A stretch of DNA of 64,000 bases from Panonychus citri (GCF_014898815.1 NW_026515504.1:62001-126000); one strand, 5' to 3'. Counted from the first letter of the stretch, positions 15,901 through 27,814 are shown. Notes: generated from the letters alone by a model not told the origin. Numbers and translations are program-made.

Positions 15901-17331
15901 ATTAGTAATACACAAAGGGCAAGTTATGTCCAAATATTATAAGATAATGAACAAAAATGGAGGATTCACCTGGATTCAAACCTGTGCAACGTTAATTTGT
16001 AATAATAGTGGTACAACTAACGGTAAAGGTCCGACTAATAATGGGCCAACTAACGGAGGTGGTACAGAGGATCAAGAACAAAGCATTATTAGTGTAAATT
16101 ATGTTATTAGGTGAGTTTAATTGAAATCGATTCCATTACAAGAAATGGTCGTTGATCTGATGATCTGATATCATCGGCAACGAAATTAAAATGATTGAAC
16201 TAACTGTTTATCGATAATTTTCTCATTTCGATTGTCTTTTTGCTCTTTACCTTAACCAGTGGTGTAGAATATGATAATGTGATAATGGATTCAAGTCAAC
16301 TTGGTGGTGGAATTGGTTTAGTTAATTCTGTCTCATCTTCACCGATAACAATTAAAACAAGTCCATCTTCTAAACGGATAACCCCATCACCGCCTTCACC
16401 TTTAACAACGGCGGTTGGATCACAACCTCAACCCTCTTCAACCCCATCTTCTGTTTCATCCTCATCACCATCAGCAACCATAAATCAATCCAATCAATTG
16501 TCATCGTCGAACGGTTCAAATGGCCTAATCGGGACCGGAATTCGTCGTCCATTAACCAGTGATTCTTGTTCCTCTCAACAGCAACACCAACAGCAGCAGC
16601 AACAACAACAACATGGACTATCGAATGGGAACTCGCCAGGTCACCATGGAATCGTCGCGAATAATAACAATTCATCTTCATCTTCAAATTTAAATATTAT
16701 GGGTAATTCATCAATTGATTGTTCTAAACGTCGTCGTTACACTTCTAGTCCTGTTCGACCCTGGAAATCCCCATCACCTCCCTCAAGTGAATCACCTGGA
16801 GTAGGAGTAACGGTTGGATCAAATGGTTTAGCCAATATTGTCGGTGGACATAATTTAATGTCCAGTCCAAGTAGTCCAGGAGCCTGTGGAAGTCCAGCTT
16901 CCAATTTACTTCGCCATATAAGTGTGATCAGGGAAACTCCAGCTATTCTTAAGCCTCAAGTTGTCGCTCCTACTGCAGCCTATCACGCTCATCATATTCC
17001 CCATCACACTCACCCTAATCCCCACCATACTCATCAACACCATCAACATACCCATCCCCATGTTCACCCACATTCACATGCATATCATCAATCACCTCCA
17101 CCACCAATATCCTCCCAACAACAACAACAACCACCTCCACCTCCTCATCCACCTTCACATTCAACTCATCCTCATTATCATCATCTGGTTGACCCTTATA
17201 CAGCAGCATATCACATCTACAAGACTGGTGGTAATCATGGTGGACCCGGAGTCTCCCAAACGGCAACGGTAACACCAGGACAGGTAGTTACAGGTAACAA
17301 CCATCATCTCCATTGGGGAGCTTATAATTAA
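3524..17331 (+). CDS. trh: Trachealess-type bHLH-PAS transcription factor (5' incomplete)
   Basis: Eight exons join in frame: 3524-3648, 10312-10440, 13301-13431, 13557-13923, 14002-14152, 15229-15335, 15906-16110, 16260-17331 (TAA). All introns are GT..AG. They give about 761 residues without the N-terminus. Exons 1-2 encode the bHLH (RKEKSRDAARSRRGKEN, then DKASIIRLTISYLKLRDF), which matches the Trh/NPAS1/3 group rather than Sim or HIF. Exons 3-4 carry PAS-A with a Ser-rich loop; exons 5-8 carry PAS-B (GGFTWIQTCAT, VNYVISG). The long last exon is low-complexity (Q, S/P and His/Pro runs) and includes SPVRPWKSP. In insects Trh dimerises with Tango in the nucleus, binds TACGTG sites and specifies trachea and salivary duct. 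The first intron is 6.7 kb and the second 2.9 kb, which leaves room for enhancers. The start codon lies upstream and was not found. Confidence 0.9.
5464..5484. repeat. (GA)n microsatellite
   Basis: About 21 bp of GA dinucleotide repeat within the first visible trh intron. Confidence 0.9.
9233..9603. promoter_or_regulatory. Cluster of three TACGTG (CME-type) motifs in trh intron
   Basis: CACGTA occurs at 9233-9238, TACGTG at 9569-9574 and CACGTA at 9598-9603; the last two are inverted and 24 bp apart. TACGTG is the known binding core of Trh:Tgo and Sim:Tgo heterodimers. A further copy lies at 12322-12327 in the next intron. At this base composition one copy every 2-3 kb is expected by chance, so the clustering is only suggestive. 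Confidence 0.3.
9929..9964. repeat. (CT)n microsatellite
   Basis: About 36 bp of CT repeat in the first visible trh intron, some 350 bp upstream of the second bHLH exon. Confidence 0.95.
11098..11121. repeat. (GAT)n microsatellite
   Basis: Eight GAT units inside the second visible trh intron. Imperfect GATGAT tracts continue on both sides (10640-11125). Confidence 0.9.
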
Positions 17332-19537
17332 AGGAAATCTACAAAATGATTTAACTTCAACATGGAAAATTTTTACACCTTGTCACAGTCTAAAATTAAC
17401 CCAATCAACACAAAATGACCACTACGATGACCACCACAGCTTAATCACCAAAAAAGAAACCAGAAAAGCATCAACAACAAAAAAGATGACCAAATCTCCT
17501 CCTCAAACAAAACAAAACTCTCAGCAATTAAATAGCAACAATTAAATCAATTGGAACTTTTTTTTTCTATTACAATGATACAACTCAATTACTCTGAATC
17601 ATGTCACAAACTGAACTTGCAATCGAAAATCAATTCTATTATTTAAATAATCTTCTCTGCTATTGAAAACAATTAACTTTAAATTGTGTTGAACAATTAA
17701 AAGAAAAACAATAATATAAGGAAAGTTACCAAACACTCTGGCAATCAATTTAATTGTTTCCATTAAATCAAGTTACAAAATTGAGTTTTGTTTTTCAAAC
17801 AATCAAACCTAATGTTTGATTTGATATAATATGATAATCCAATGATTTAGTAAACAAAAACATGATTGGAAAGATAATCAAAATGAATCAATCAATGGGT
17901 TATCACATAAATTAATTTACTATTAATACAATTAATTATTATATATAAATTATGAAACAAGGAAATGAAACCTAAATCAATACAATCCACCAGAAAAACT
18001 CACACCAATCAACTGAATAAGATCTGAATAATCACCATGAACACCATGAACACCAACAACTCCTATTGAAACCACAATCTACTCACCATGTTCACCAGAA
18101 TTGATGATAATTAATCAACTCAAATCAAGAAAATGGATACAATGCAATTTAAGTTAAATTATATGCAAAATATTGATCATATTTGCACAATTAAATGAAA
18201 CAAATCAATTTAAATTAATTATGAAAACTAAATATGAGAAAATTAATTCAATTTTATTGTATCAAAATTAAAACAATCGAACAAATGAAAAAAAAAACTA
18301 ATTCATCTAATCATTTAATCAAATTAAGATTGATTTGATTGTCTTGAAATAAAAGTTAATTGTTGTTGTTTCTGTTGACAATTAGCAGGACAACAGGAAA
18401 AAAAAAGGTCAACCGTTGACAATTAAACTATTACAAGTGTATTAATAGTTACAGTGGTTTATTGGTTTATATTAATAATATGAATTTAATTTGATTGTTG
18501 GAAAAGTTTATGAGTTTATTATTATGATCAATTTATCCTTCATGTCACTCAAACATCATTAGATTAACAATGAAAAATAATCAACATCAATTGGTGGTAA
18601 CAATTAACATTAATGATAGATGAGAAAAAAAGTAAATCTTAATTGTCCAAGTTTGATTATTTTTGGTACTTTTTTTCATTCACCTTTTCATCAAGGTTAA
18701 TCATAATTAAATTGATTCTCTCAACAATTGGAAATACCTATGGGATAGTTAATTCTGTTAATTCTAATTGTAATCATTGATTGATAATCAATGACAATTA
18801 ACTTGTAGTTGAAGTGATTCTGATGATCATCAGAAAGGTAGACAACAATCAATCAATTGAACATCATCTTGAATTTGCTGTTTTTGTTTGTTAATTTTCA
18901 CATGCAACTGATGTCGATGATTAAGTTGATTGTTAAATTGTTAAATTGTTCAAATGAATTACAATTAAATTGGTTTAAATCAACGGAAGCGAAAATTGAA
19001 AAGCAAAAATCAAATAACATGATGATAAATGTTTACGCTGGTCAGTCAATACTAACGGTAACTCGTTAACAAAGTTAATTGTTGATGTGGGAGTTAATTG
19101 TCTGAGTTTCAGGTTTGATTGTACTTTAACTAACAGGATTGATCAACAATCGACTTTAATTGTTACAAAAATATGAACATTTAAAAATAGACTTTAATCA
19201 ATCATCAACCGGTTCACAATAGATTTTAATCATTCTCATTATTTACTTTTACTTTTTTCTTCCTTCTCACTCGATCTGACTTTTTTCTTTCTTTTTCTCT
19301 TTCTTATCATCATTTTTATCATCATCTTCATCTTCATCATCATCATGGTCCTAAAAATGGAAAATCTTATTCTCATTCTTATTGTCCGTTTGATTTTCAA
19401 AGAGGCCACATCATTGAAACGGTCAATCCAGTTATCTCAATATTATTACAATTCTGTGTTTCCTTACAGTCTCTTGTTTTCTCAACAATTGGGCTGACAA
19501 TTAGTTGATTGTGATTGGGACAATAACAAAGAAAACC
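17332..19537. other. trh 3' UTR and intergenic spacer
   Basis: AT-rich and without protein-like ORFs. The first kilobase is probably trh 3' UTR. A pyrimidine-rich stretch at about 19250-19350 precedes the SDR gene and may be part of its promoter or 5' UTR; I see no clear TATA box there. Confidence 0.5.
18348..18353 (+). terminator. Candidate trh polyadenylation signal
   Basis: AATAAA about 1 kb past the trh stop is followed within 10-30 nt by a GT-rich element (ttgttgttgtttctgttg). That is the classical arrangement of hexamer plus downstream element. Choice of this site over others is inference. Confidence 0.4.
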
Positions 19538-20521
19538 ATGAATGAATCATTGAAAAATTTAATTCGATTAATATCATTGGTCTTTTATCATTGGTTGGAG
19601 GCAATTGTTTACTTTTTCATTCCTGGTCAATGGAGATACAAGTCACTCGAAAATGAGACTGTTCTAATTACTGGTGCTGCGAGTGGCATTGGCCGTGTTT
19701 TGGCACTTAAATTGGCACCAAAGGTCAAATGTTTAGTTCTATGGGATATTAATGGCCCACCATTGAAGGCAACAGCGTCAACCATCAGGTCGTTAGGGTG
19801 CAAGTGCTACGAGTATGTTGGTGACATTTCTAATCGTGAATGGGTCCAATCGATGCCCGAGAAAATTAAATCGGAAATTGGTACTCATGTTACCATGATT
19901 ATCAATAATGCTGGTGTCGTTTCTGGTAAAGAGTTTCTCCAATTGTCCGATCAAGAGATTATCCGTTCATTTGATGTGAACATTTTGTCCAATTTTTGGA
20001 TTAATCGAGCTTTTCTACCCGATATGATGTCCACTAATCATGGACACATTGTGACCATGGCAACGGTTGCATCGTTCTTTGGTGTACCAAAGTTGACGGA
20101 TTATTCAGCGACCAAGGCCGCTGTTTACATGTTACACGAAACGTTGGCCTGTGAACTGATGAAAAGTGGACACACGGGTGTTAAATGTACGGCAATTTGT
20201 CCCTTCCTCGTGAACACTGGCATGTTTGATGGAGCCTCATCCAGCCTCATCTCTACCCTGGATCCTGAATATATCGCTGAGAAAATAGTTCATGCCATTC
20301 GAACCGATCAATTTATTCTGGTACTACCTCGAATCGTCTATTACCTCATGGTAGTAAGGTCATTTATACCCTCGATGAGCGGCTATTATATGTACAAAGC
20401 AGCGGGTTTCCTTGAGTTGATGGCCAAATTTACTGGACGATTATCAGAATCTCAGAAAATTAATAAGAATAGGAACTCAATTCATCAAGCTAATGGCTCC
20501 AAGATAATTAAGTCCAGCTGA
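19538..20521 (+). CDS. Short-chain dehydrogenase/reductase, SDR16C (RDH10/SDR16C5-like)
   Basis: Single-exon ORF of 327 residues. I start at ATG 19538 (MNESLKNL); the frame is open a few codons further, but only with a TTG. Residues 7-29 form a hydrophobic membrane anchor. Motifs are the cofactor loop TGAASGIG (45-52), NNAG (123-126), Asn148, and YSATK with Tyr189 and Lys193. The family reduces or oxidises retinoids and other lipophilic alcohols with NAD(P)(H) on ER or lipid-droplet membranes. The SDR16C assignment rests on the anchor, the length, and the hydrophobic C-terminal part (LVLPRIVYYLMVVRSFIPS). The residue 13 before the catalytic Tyr, normally Ser, is Thr176 here. The physiological substrate cannot be read from sequence. 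Lack of introns among intron-bearing neighbours could mean a retrocopy or simple intron loss. Confidence 0.85.
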   Translation: MNESLKNLIRLISLVFYHWLEAIVYFFIPGQWRYKSLENETVLITGAASGIGRVLALKLAPKVKCLVLWDINGPPLKATASTIRSLGCKCYEYVGDISNREWVQSMPEKIKSEIGTHVTMIINNAGVVSGKEFLQLSDQEIIRSFDVNILSNFWINRAFLPDMMSTNHGHIVTMATVASFFGVPKLTDYSATKAAVYMLHETLACELMKSGHTGVKCTAICPFLVNTGMFDGASSSLISTLDPEYIAEKIVHAIRTDQFILVLPRIVYYLMVVRSFIPSMSGYYMYKAAGFLELMAKFTGRLSESQKINKNRNSIHQANGSKIIKSS

Positions 20522-21243
20522 TCATCATCTTCTTCATTCGTCATCTACCATGTGATAATCATGCTAACGATCATGTTTACAATCAGCTGATTTACATTTG
20601 ATCACTTTTCATTGAGTGTAATCAACAATCAAAAAGTTAATTACCTTAACATTTTGTAAATGATAATTTCTTTTTTTTTCAATTTAATTTTTTTTCCTTT
20701 TTCTCTTCTTATCATCTCATCTTCAAGATCAAACTAAAAATTAAATTGCTAACAATTAGTTGAACAATTAACATTTTAACATCATCTCCAATTGCGATGA
20801 AACAATTAACTTAAATTGTAATTTTCAGTCAGTTAATTTGATTCAATGAAAACATGAGAAAGTCAAAGTTTTTAATTAATCAAATTTGATTTTAAAAAGT
20901 TTCTTCATATAAAAAAACAATTATCATGTTGGATTTAAATTGATTTTAAACAACCAGGATATTGGATTATAATTAAAAGTTAACAATCAATAATTATATC
21001 AATTGATTGATCAAGATCCTTGATAATCATTACAATTTTTATATATTGATATTATTAGGGCTGAATAATTATCGTAATCAATGATTTAATGACAGTGATT
21101 GTAATCAACTGATTACTACTTTTGATCATATGAACACAAAATCAAATGATTGTAAGTTTATCAGCAATTTAATGTGCTAATAATTAATGATTGAGATCAA
21201 TGATTTTCTTGGTGATCAAGTTAATTGTAGATTAGTGGACAAT
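20522..21243. other. Intergenic, convergent 3' ends of SDR and lysozyme genes
   Basis: AT-rich sequence with no ORF of note; it must contain both 3' UTRs because the two genes face each other. Confidence 0.6.
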
Positions 21244-22115
21244 TTAAAACTGTTTAGTTCCATTGGTAAATGAGAAACATGAATCAAATTTACTCCAGAA
21301 CGATGAATTTGAATACAACTTTTCATCGGTACAATTGTTTGGACCAAATCTATGTAACAAAGCGTAATCCTGACAAGTGATTATCCCATCGGTGTCACAA
21401 TCCTTTTGCTTAATCTTTAAATATTGATTGACAGTTTGAATGGCGCAATAAATATTGTTGACACAATTTTCAAAATCTAAATAAAAATGAGATAATTAAC
21501 ATTTCCAATTAGTTTACAATCACTTTAAATATAACATCTGATTTACTATTGAATGATAAGGGTCAGATTAGTTGATTTTGTTTCTACTCCAACTTTAATC
21601 TTAATCCTTAATCCATCTTACCCATTGGATTAGAGGCATCGTAACCAGGTGAACCAGCTTCAAACCAGTAATTACGTGACACTTGAAATGGACCACAAAA
21701 ATAATCATCTTGACCCTCGGTGTGACAACGGACCTGATCATCGCACTCAGAACTGGCCTGAACGATTAAGAGAAACGGGATTAATAACAATCAATTACAA
21801 GGTTGACAGATTTAATCTTCATCTGATTATTCAAACTGGATTAGCATATTGTTTTCTGAATGTTGATCAAGATGATTGATTGTCTTGTTTTTTTGCTTTG
21901 GTCGCAATTAATTTGATTTAATTGTTGATTAAATTGGGCAAAAATTGACTTACCATGCAAATACATTTGAGACAATCATCATCCAGAACATGAGGATCAC
22001 CATTGGATAAAGTAAACCAAGATATCATCGCGATTATAAGCCAAGTAATTAGAGTTGATTGTTGATTAAGGTTAATTAGTTGATTATCTCTTAATTTGTA
22101 GCAATTAAAATCCAT
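21244..22115 (-). CDS. i-type lysozyme / destabilase family secreted protein
   Basis: Three exons on the minus strand: 22115-21954, 21757-21622, 21476-21244 (TAA), GT..AG introns, 176 residues. The N-terminus has a hydrophobic stretch (ITWLIIAMISWFTLSNG) that acts as signal peptide or anchor, preceded by about 20 polar residues; an internal start is possible but no other Met lies before it. The mature part has the i-type pattern: DDDCLKCICM, then CGPFQVSRNYWFEAG, then further paired cysteines. i-type lysozymes cleave peptidoglycan and some have isopeptidase activity, in digestion or immunity. The catalytic Glu normally found as CICxxES appears as Ser here (CICMASSEC), so muramidase activity is doubtful. 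Typical i-type domains are about 120-130 residues; this fits with a C-terminal extension. Confidence 0.85.
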
Positions 22116-22902
22116 TTTTGTTTCTTACTCTTCGAGTTTGTTAAAACAATCAACACAAATTGCTTCCGTTATTCCGATACACACAGTTGATTAAAATTGA
22201 TTAATAACTTGATAGTAAATGTTTGCATATAAATTAATCGATTAACTGATTGTAATGATTAAGAGGATTAACTGATTAGTTGAATCATTTACACTTAACA
22301 TTTTAAAGCGTTTTAATAGTGAGACCTTTTTTCTGTCATTCTAATCAGATCACTTTCTCATTTTCATCACAATTAAATCGTCTCTTTTTCACCAGCTATT
22401 ATTATCCAACAATTAACTCACAACAATTAAGCAAAAAAAAAATGGTAATCAGCTTAATCTTTTAATACAAGGATTAAATAAAAGGCTTTTCTGTAGATAC
22501 AGAAAGTCAAGTAACAACAAAACATTGATTATCCATGTGGTTCAATTGATTTTTGGCTTAATCATTTTGAGTTGAATTGCTACAATTAGTTAATTGTGAT
22601 GTTACTATGCAGAAAAAAAAGTATAAGGAACGATTTTTACCATTTGATTGATAGTTAATTTCTAATTATACTTTTGATTGTTGGAAAGGGAAAAAAATTT
22701 GAAGAAATCAAATTAACTTGTCGTTAATTTAGCTCTTTTTTTATTGTTAAAAATGGACAAAAACTTTAATCCAGTTCCTTAAATTGATGGAGGAAATCAA
22801 AAGTTTGGTTCTAATTGAATTGTTGGGAAGGATAATAAATTCACAATTAAGATTTAATTGATTGAATGGAGAAAGAGAGAGAGAGAACAAAAAAAGTTCT
22901 GA

Positions 22903-23037
22903 TCAACTTTGTTTGTCTTTTTTCATCAATGATTCCGATTCCGATTCTGATTCTGATTCTGAGCTCTTTTCCCATTCGTTTTCCTCTTGGGTGATTTCAT
23001 TCAGATTCTCATCATGAATTTGATTGACCTCTAAGGC
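22903..23037 (-). CDS. Possible terminal exon, Glu/Ser-rich (orphan)
   Basis: An acceptor (cctag at 23038-23039, minus strand) is followed by 44 codons that read ALEVNQIHDENLNEITQEEN, then WEKSSES and four more ES pairs, and end in TGA at 22903. The ES run comes from a GATTCY hexamer repeat. The composition is unlike random AT-rich translation, but I found no upstream exon that joins to it. It may be part of a gene whose other exons lie to the right, or chance. Confidence 0.2.
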   Translation of the reverse strand, partial: ALEVNQIHDENLNEITQEENEWEKSSESESESESESLMKKDKQS

Positions 23038-24820
23038 CTAGGTAATAACAATCAATCTGATTGGAGAAACTTTCTCACAACCTTGATTAGCAATTAAATG
23101 ACCATGTTGATTGTGAGTCACCTTGTTAACCAGTTTTTCAATAACATGGTTGCTACCCAATCAGATCCCCGTGTTAATAACCATTAATTATAATGTAATC
23201 AAGGTAACAATTACGTAATTACCCTGTAAATTGTGACTCATCTGAGAGTCTGATTCATGATCATTTCAATTTTAAACAAATCACTTTTCAATCAAATTAA
23301 ATTGTCACTATTGATCAATTAATATTAATAGTTTCTTAAATCATCCGAATCGTATTCAAAACAATTTGCTAATTGTTTCAAATTGAGTTCATTTAGATAC
23401 ACCAACCCTTTGATTAGATAACTAATAATTACAATTTCCTTAATTGTTGTTGATTGTTTTTTTTTTCTTCTCAATCAAATCAAATGATAATAATTAAACT
23501 TTATCATTATAAACAACAAAAATTGATCTACTAATTAATTTATTTACAAATAATGATAAGAAAAACTTTTAATTGAAACTTTAATTTTTATTATCATTAA
23601 ATTTTCCAAGTTTTAATTGTAACCTAATTTTGTTATTTATTTGTTTCTAATTAAGCTAATTAATCTGATATCATTTCATTCATTATGATTAGTTAAATTG
23701 TGACAGATTTAAATTTGTTTACTTTTTTTCCTCTTTTGATTGAATTAATTAGTGACAGATAATCAATTCCTAGATGATGATTATGATTATGATCCAGATT
23801 TAATTTCAATTAACAAACAAAAACAATTAATGTTGATTTAGTTTCCGTAATATTTGATTAAATGTTCAATTAAATGTTAATCAAGTCACTCGGAGAAACC
23901 AAATCGAATTGACATTTAATTGTGACAACAATTAGTTAATTCTAGGTCAGTCAATTCATAATTAGAAATGTGGACTATCAATATTAGACTTAATTTCTAG
24001 ATCAAAGCCAATAAGTTCATTGAGGTTTCTTCATGTGAAAACTGAGCTTCAAATTTTCCTTCTTGATTTAGTCAATTGATATTGATCGCGATTGAAATCA
24101 ACTAATTGAGGAAAATATTAGATTAATAGGTAATTAAGATTAATTAATCTCTCTCACTAATCTTCATAGTGTTTCTGGTGTTGTGGCTTCTCAAATCATT
24201 GTAGTTACATTATAACAATGGGAATTGAATACACATACGAATTCATATCAAAAATTTTCGCTGCGAAAATTTGATTAAAATCTAATCACAACTCGTACGA
24301 TTAATTTGCAATTTAATTGATCATTTATAACGTTTGACCCTTGACCCATGGGACATGAACTCTATTTTGCAATGGTCCGGATTGATGAAGCTTTTTAATG
24401 CTATTCTTTTTGCTGTAAGTCTTCAGGTTCTTCTCCCATGTTTACTTGAAAATCATGAATCGTAATAATCGTAATATGATCACTATCATTAGTTAATTGT
24501 ACAATATAAAGTGAGAGAGGGAGAGAGATGATAATGAATGATAAAGTGATCAAAGTTCTGATTGTAAGTATTTTCTCATCAACGATTATCTGGTTGAGTG
24601 TTATATTAATAGATTATAATGAACTGAATGATGTATTTACCATTGGATTGAGTTACAATTAAGGTTCAACATGTGATTTCAATTGGAATCAGGGGAGGGA
24701 TCACCATGAATCACACCGAGAGCGTGATCAGCTCAAACGTAAAAATGACGATTGAGATTATCAAATCTGATCAAGGACTTTTCTGGTTTGTTTATTAACC
24801 AGAATCTCAATTTTTTCATT

Positions 24821-24823
<3 letters not shown>

Positions 24824-24878
<55 letters not shown>
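24824..24878. repeat. (TC)27 microsatellite
   Basis: Longest uninterrupted dinucleotide run in the window, about 55 bp. Confidence 0.95.
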
Positions 24879-24880
<2 letters not shown>

Positions 24881-25879
24881 ATTATTTGAAACACTTCCCG
24901 GTTACCAAGGTTTTAATTGTCAGGGGTTTTCCATTATTAGCTCTATTTGTAATCAGTTAATTGTTACAGATCAACAATTGTTATTAAATGCATCCTGTGT
25001 GTTTGTGTATGTTGGGTGAGTATTTTATAATTTGTTGATTATTATCAATATTGTTGATTTGTTTTCCATGTTTTCAATAGTTTGTTTCATTTGTCAGTAA
25101 GAAAAACTTTAAAAACTTGTATCCAACTAAAAATAATATGAATTAATCACTTTTAGCTATGCTTCAAGCTACAAATTCAAGGTTACAATTTAGTAAAACA
25201 TTAATTTCGTTATAACTTTTTCCAGGTATTATCGATTTAGATTATAATAAACTAATCATTAATCTGCATCAATATGATTCCATTTTTTTTGTATCATCAT
25301 CATGGTAGGTGATTCCAAAGATCAATTACTTGTGGTGATTAACATTAACTAACATTTTAATGGATGATTGATGAAGTTATTATTTTATCTCTCGAAATTG
25401 TAACGATACTGAAGATTAGAACGATTTAGAACTCGATTAACTTTAATTGTTGTTATGATGACGATGATGAGACGAGGAAGATGGAAAACAAGTAAAAGTG
25501 AAAATGATTGGAATCAACCGGTTGGTGATTGATTGAAGTGTTTTTGTTGCAATTTATCAACAATCAACGTTTATTATTGTTGATTAACCATGTAAGTTAA
25601 TCAGTAAATCATTTCACAATCTCATCAACCATAATTAATTGGGTATTTCTATCCTTGAGTTTTTATTTAATTTTCACCATAAAAACAAACACTGATTAAC
25701 TTTCATTTTCCTCTTCCCTATCTAATACTATGTTTACAATCAACTTGATTATTATCGTCTTTATTTATTAATCAAATAAATAGAGAAAATGAAGAAAAAT
25801 ATTTACAATCAGAACTTTAATCACTTAACACTCAATCATCAATTATCATTTCTTTCTCTCTCTCTCTCTCTCCTTGTTT

Positions 25880-27814
25880 TCAATTAAGCTCAGCTTTGGA
25901 GAGCAATGGTGCTCCACAATCAAGGAAACTAAGATTATCCAGAGAATGTACTAATTGGTTAAGGCAAGATTTAGATAAGAAATGTCCATGTCGTAAGATT
26001 AAGGATCGAAGGTTACGAAGAGAATTATTTTTTATCAATCCAATTAGTTGTTCATCGGTGAGATCAGGACATGAGTAAAGTTCAATAGATTCAATGTTGA
26101 TAGCATTGGTTAAGATATAGACGATCGCTTTAACACCCACATTGTGTCGGGTTCGAGGTCGAAGTCGTAAAGTTTGAAGGTGTGAAAATGGTCTACGCAG
26201 GTTGGCTCGTTCTTGCTTGGAAATGGTTAAACCTGTGGTTGCTTGGGTAAAGGATAAAATTGTGAACCATCCGCCGGAAAAGTGTTTCAAATTGGGACAA
26301 TATCGGGCACAAGTTGCAAGGTCAACAACATCAAATCCTTCCAAGTCCAGGGCTTGCAGATTATCACCAGTTTGCTGCAAAAGAGGTAGTACTTGTTGGA
26401 GAAATGAAGCCGGAGAACTTTGTGAATTGTATAAAGCCAAACGTGCCAAATATTTTAACTCCGCTATTGGAAATAGTAACATGTGAGCGCTTATTTCAAG
26501 AACCAATTCTTGTAGATTAGGTGATAAGGTGACCAATGAATTGACCGCATCACGACCCATTGGCCTGGTAACTGTAAGGCCTCTCAAATTTTCCAATATA
26601 TTTGCTGCTTGTTGTAATTGTAAAATATCATAATCTCCATAAATTTGTTTGGTCATCATTTCACTTTTAATTGCTTCCAAAACACCTTCATAATGGCAGC
26701 AATTAAGAAAGACTAAATTTGGAAATAAGTTGATCATCTTGATTAAACCGGCTACATGAACCGAAGAAGGTAATCGAAGGTCACGAAGAGAATTTCGAAC
26801 CTTATTATATTCTGTCTGCTGTAATTCTCTATAAACAGTAGTAACTTGCTTATCCGTCAATGATGGTTGAATTATCTCTAATCTGACAAGATTTGGACAA
26901 GATGAGAAGATTGTGATCAGCTCCTCGGGTGAAGAGGTTTGTTGCAATTTAAGGCATCGTAATTTAACTAGAGTGTTTTCTTTAAACAGGTTTCTCATTG
27001 GACCATTAACTACTCGAGACTTGTAGATCCATGTTGGTCCACCCAAAGTCAATTGACGTAAATTGTAACAATTTTGATTCATTGTGGAAAAAATTTTCAT
27101 CATTTCAGCTTCACCAAATTGATTAAAGGAGCTCAACTCCCACAGATCAATTGAATAACATCCTCCATCAGAAAGTAAATCACAAAGATATTGACAACTG
27201 ATCTGTAATCTTTCCCTGGTAACATAATCAACAATATATTGTCTAATTATGATTGGTGTATTTTGAAAATCACCCAATGGGTTTGCTGGGATAGCTTGTG
27301 ATGGAGATAGAGAGTCATCATTATCATCATTATCATCATCCTCATCATCATCATCAGTATTATTTTCATCGTCATTATAATCATGGTTGGAAGAAGATGA
27401 TTGAGTTACAGTTGATGATGATAATGGTGTAGGTAAACATGATGAAAAGGGTGAATGTGGTAATGATGATGATGATGATGACGATGATGATGATGATGAT
27501 GGAAAATTTGATGTTGATGGTAAAGGTGATGCTAGAGAGGCACCAGTTGGAGTAGTGGTAGTGTCATTAATTGTTGTTGTTATTGTTGTTGTTGTTGTTG
27601 CTGCTGATGTTGTTGTGTGAAGCGTTTCAGAAGATGAAACGGTAACTGAAGGTGGAGAAGCTAATTTAACTTCACTTTTCAATGGAAAGCCAGTTGACAA
27701 GCTCTCGATTGTAGCCAATTTAGCAAGGCATTTGTAGGTGAGAGAGTTTATTGGAATGGAAGATTCAAAGATATGTTTAGGGTAATAACTATAAACATTG
27801 GGTAGAGCAGGCAT
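25880..27814 (-). CDS. Leucine-rich-repeat protein, FBXL-like without visible F-box
   Basis: Single-exon ORF of 644 residues starting at ATG 27814. Residues about 55-165 are low complexity: Thr runs, a Ser run, then an Asn/Asp block (DDDDEDDDNDDNDD). Residues about 190-640 are a chain of irregular LRRs of the cysteine-containing/FBXL type (for example LRQLTLGG, LVRLEIIQP, LRSLILRHG). Such proteins serve as substrate adaptors of SCF ubiquitin ligases when they have an F-box; I cannot see one at the N-terminus, so the partner is unknown. It is divergently arranged with the F-box LRR gene at 29.3 kb, suggesting that the two are old duplicates. No homologue can be named. Confidence 0.75.
   Translation of the reverse strand: MPALPNVYSYYPKHIFESSIPINSLTYKCLAKLATIESLSTGFPLKSEVKLASPPSVTVSSSETLHTTTSAATTTTTITTTINDTTTTPTGASLASPLPSTSNFPSSSSSSSSSSSSLPHSPFSSCLPTPLSSSTVTQSSSSNHDYNDDENNTDDDDEDDDNDDNDDSLSPSQAIPANPLGDFQNTPIIIRQYIVDYVTRERLQISCQYLCDLLSDGGCYSIDLWELSSFNQFGEAEMMKIFSTMNQNCYNLRQLTLGGPTWIYKSRVVNGPMRNLFKENTLVKLRCLKLQQTSSPEELITIFSSCPNLVRLEIIQPSLTDKQVTTVYRELQQTEYNKVRNSLRDLRLPSSVHVAGLIKMINLFPNLVFLNCCHYEGVLEAIKSEMMTKQIYGDYDILQLQQAANILENLRGLTVTRPMGRDAVNSLVTLSPNLQELVLEISAHMLLFPIAELKYLARLALYNSQSSPASFLQQVLPLLQQTGDNLQALDLEGFDVVDLATCARYCPNLKHFSGGWFTILSFTQATTGLTISKQERANLRRPFSHLQTLRLRPRTRHNVGVKAIVYILTNAINIESIELYSCPDLTDEQLIGLIKNNSLRNLRSLILRHGHFLSKSCLNQLVHSLDNLSFLDCGAPLLSKAELN

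Larger units (their letters stand above)
22116..25879. other. Gene-poor intergenic region with one doubtful exon
   Basis: About 3.8 kb of AT-rich sequence without a convincing gene. It contains a possible acidic terminal exon on the minus strand (22903-23037), a GATTCY hexamer repeat that encodes it, and the longest CT tract of the window. Confidence 0.5.

Noticed and set aside
16370..17275. ORFs on the other strand and other frame over the last trh exon
   Set aside because: Shadows of the repeat-rich trh C-terminal coding sequence.
22938..23160. Minus-strand open stretch upstream of the orphan exon (38 codons ending at TAG)
   Set aside because: Open frame is short, has no acceptor or start at its 5' end, and ends right at the acceptor of the candidate exon; length fits chance.
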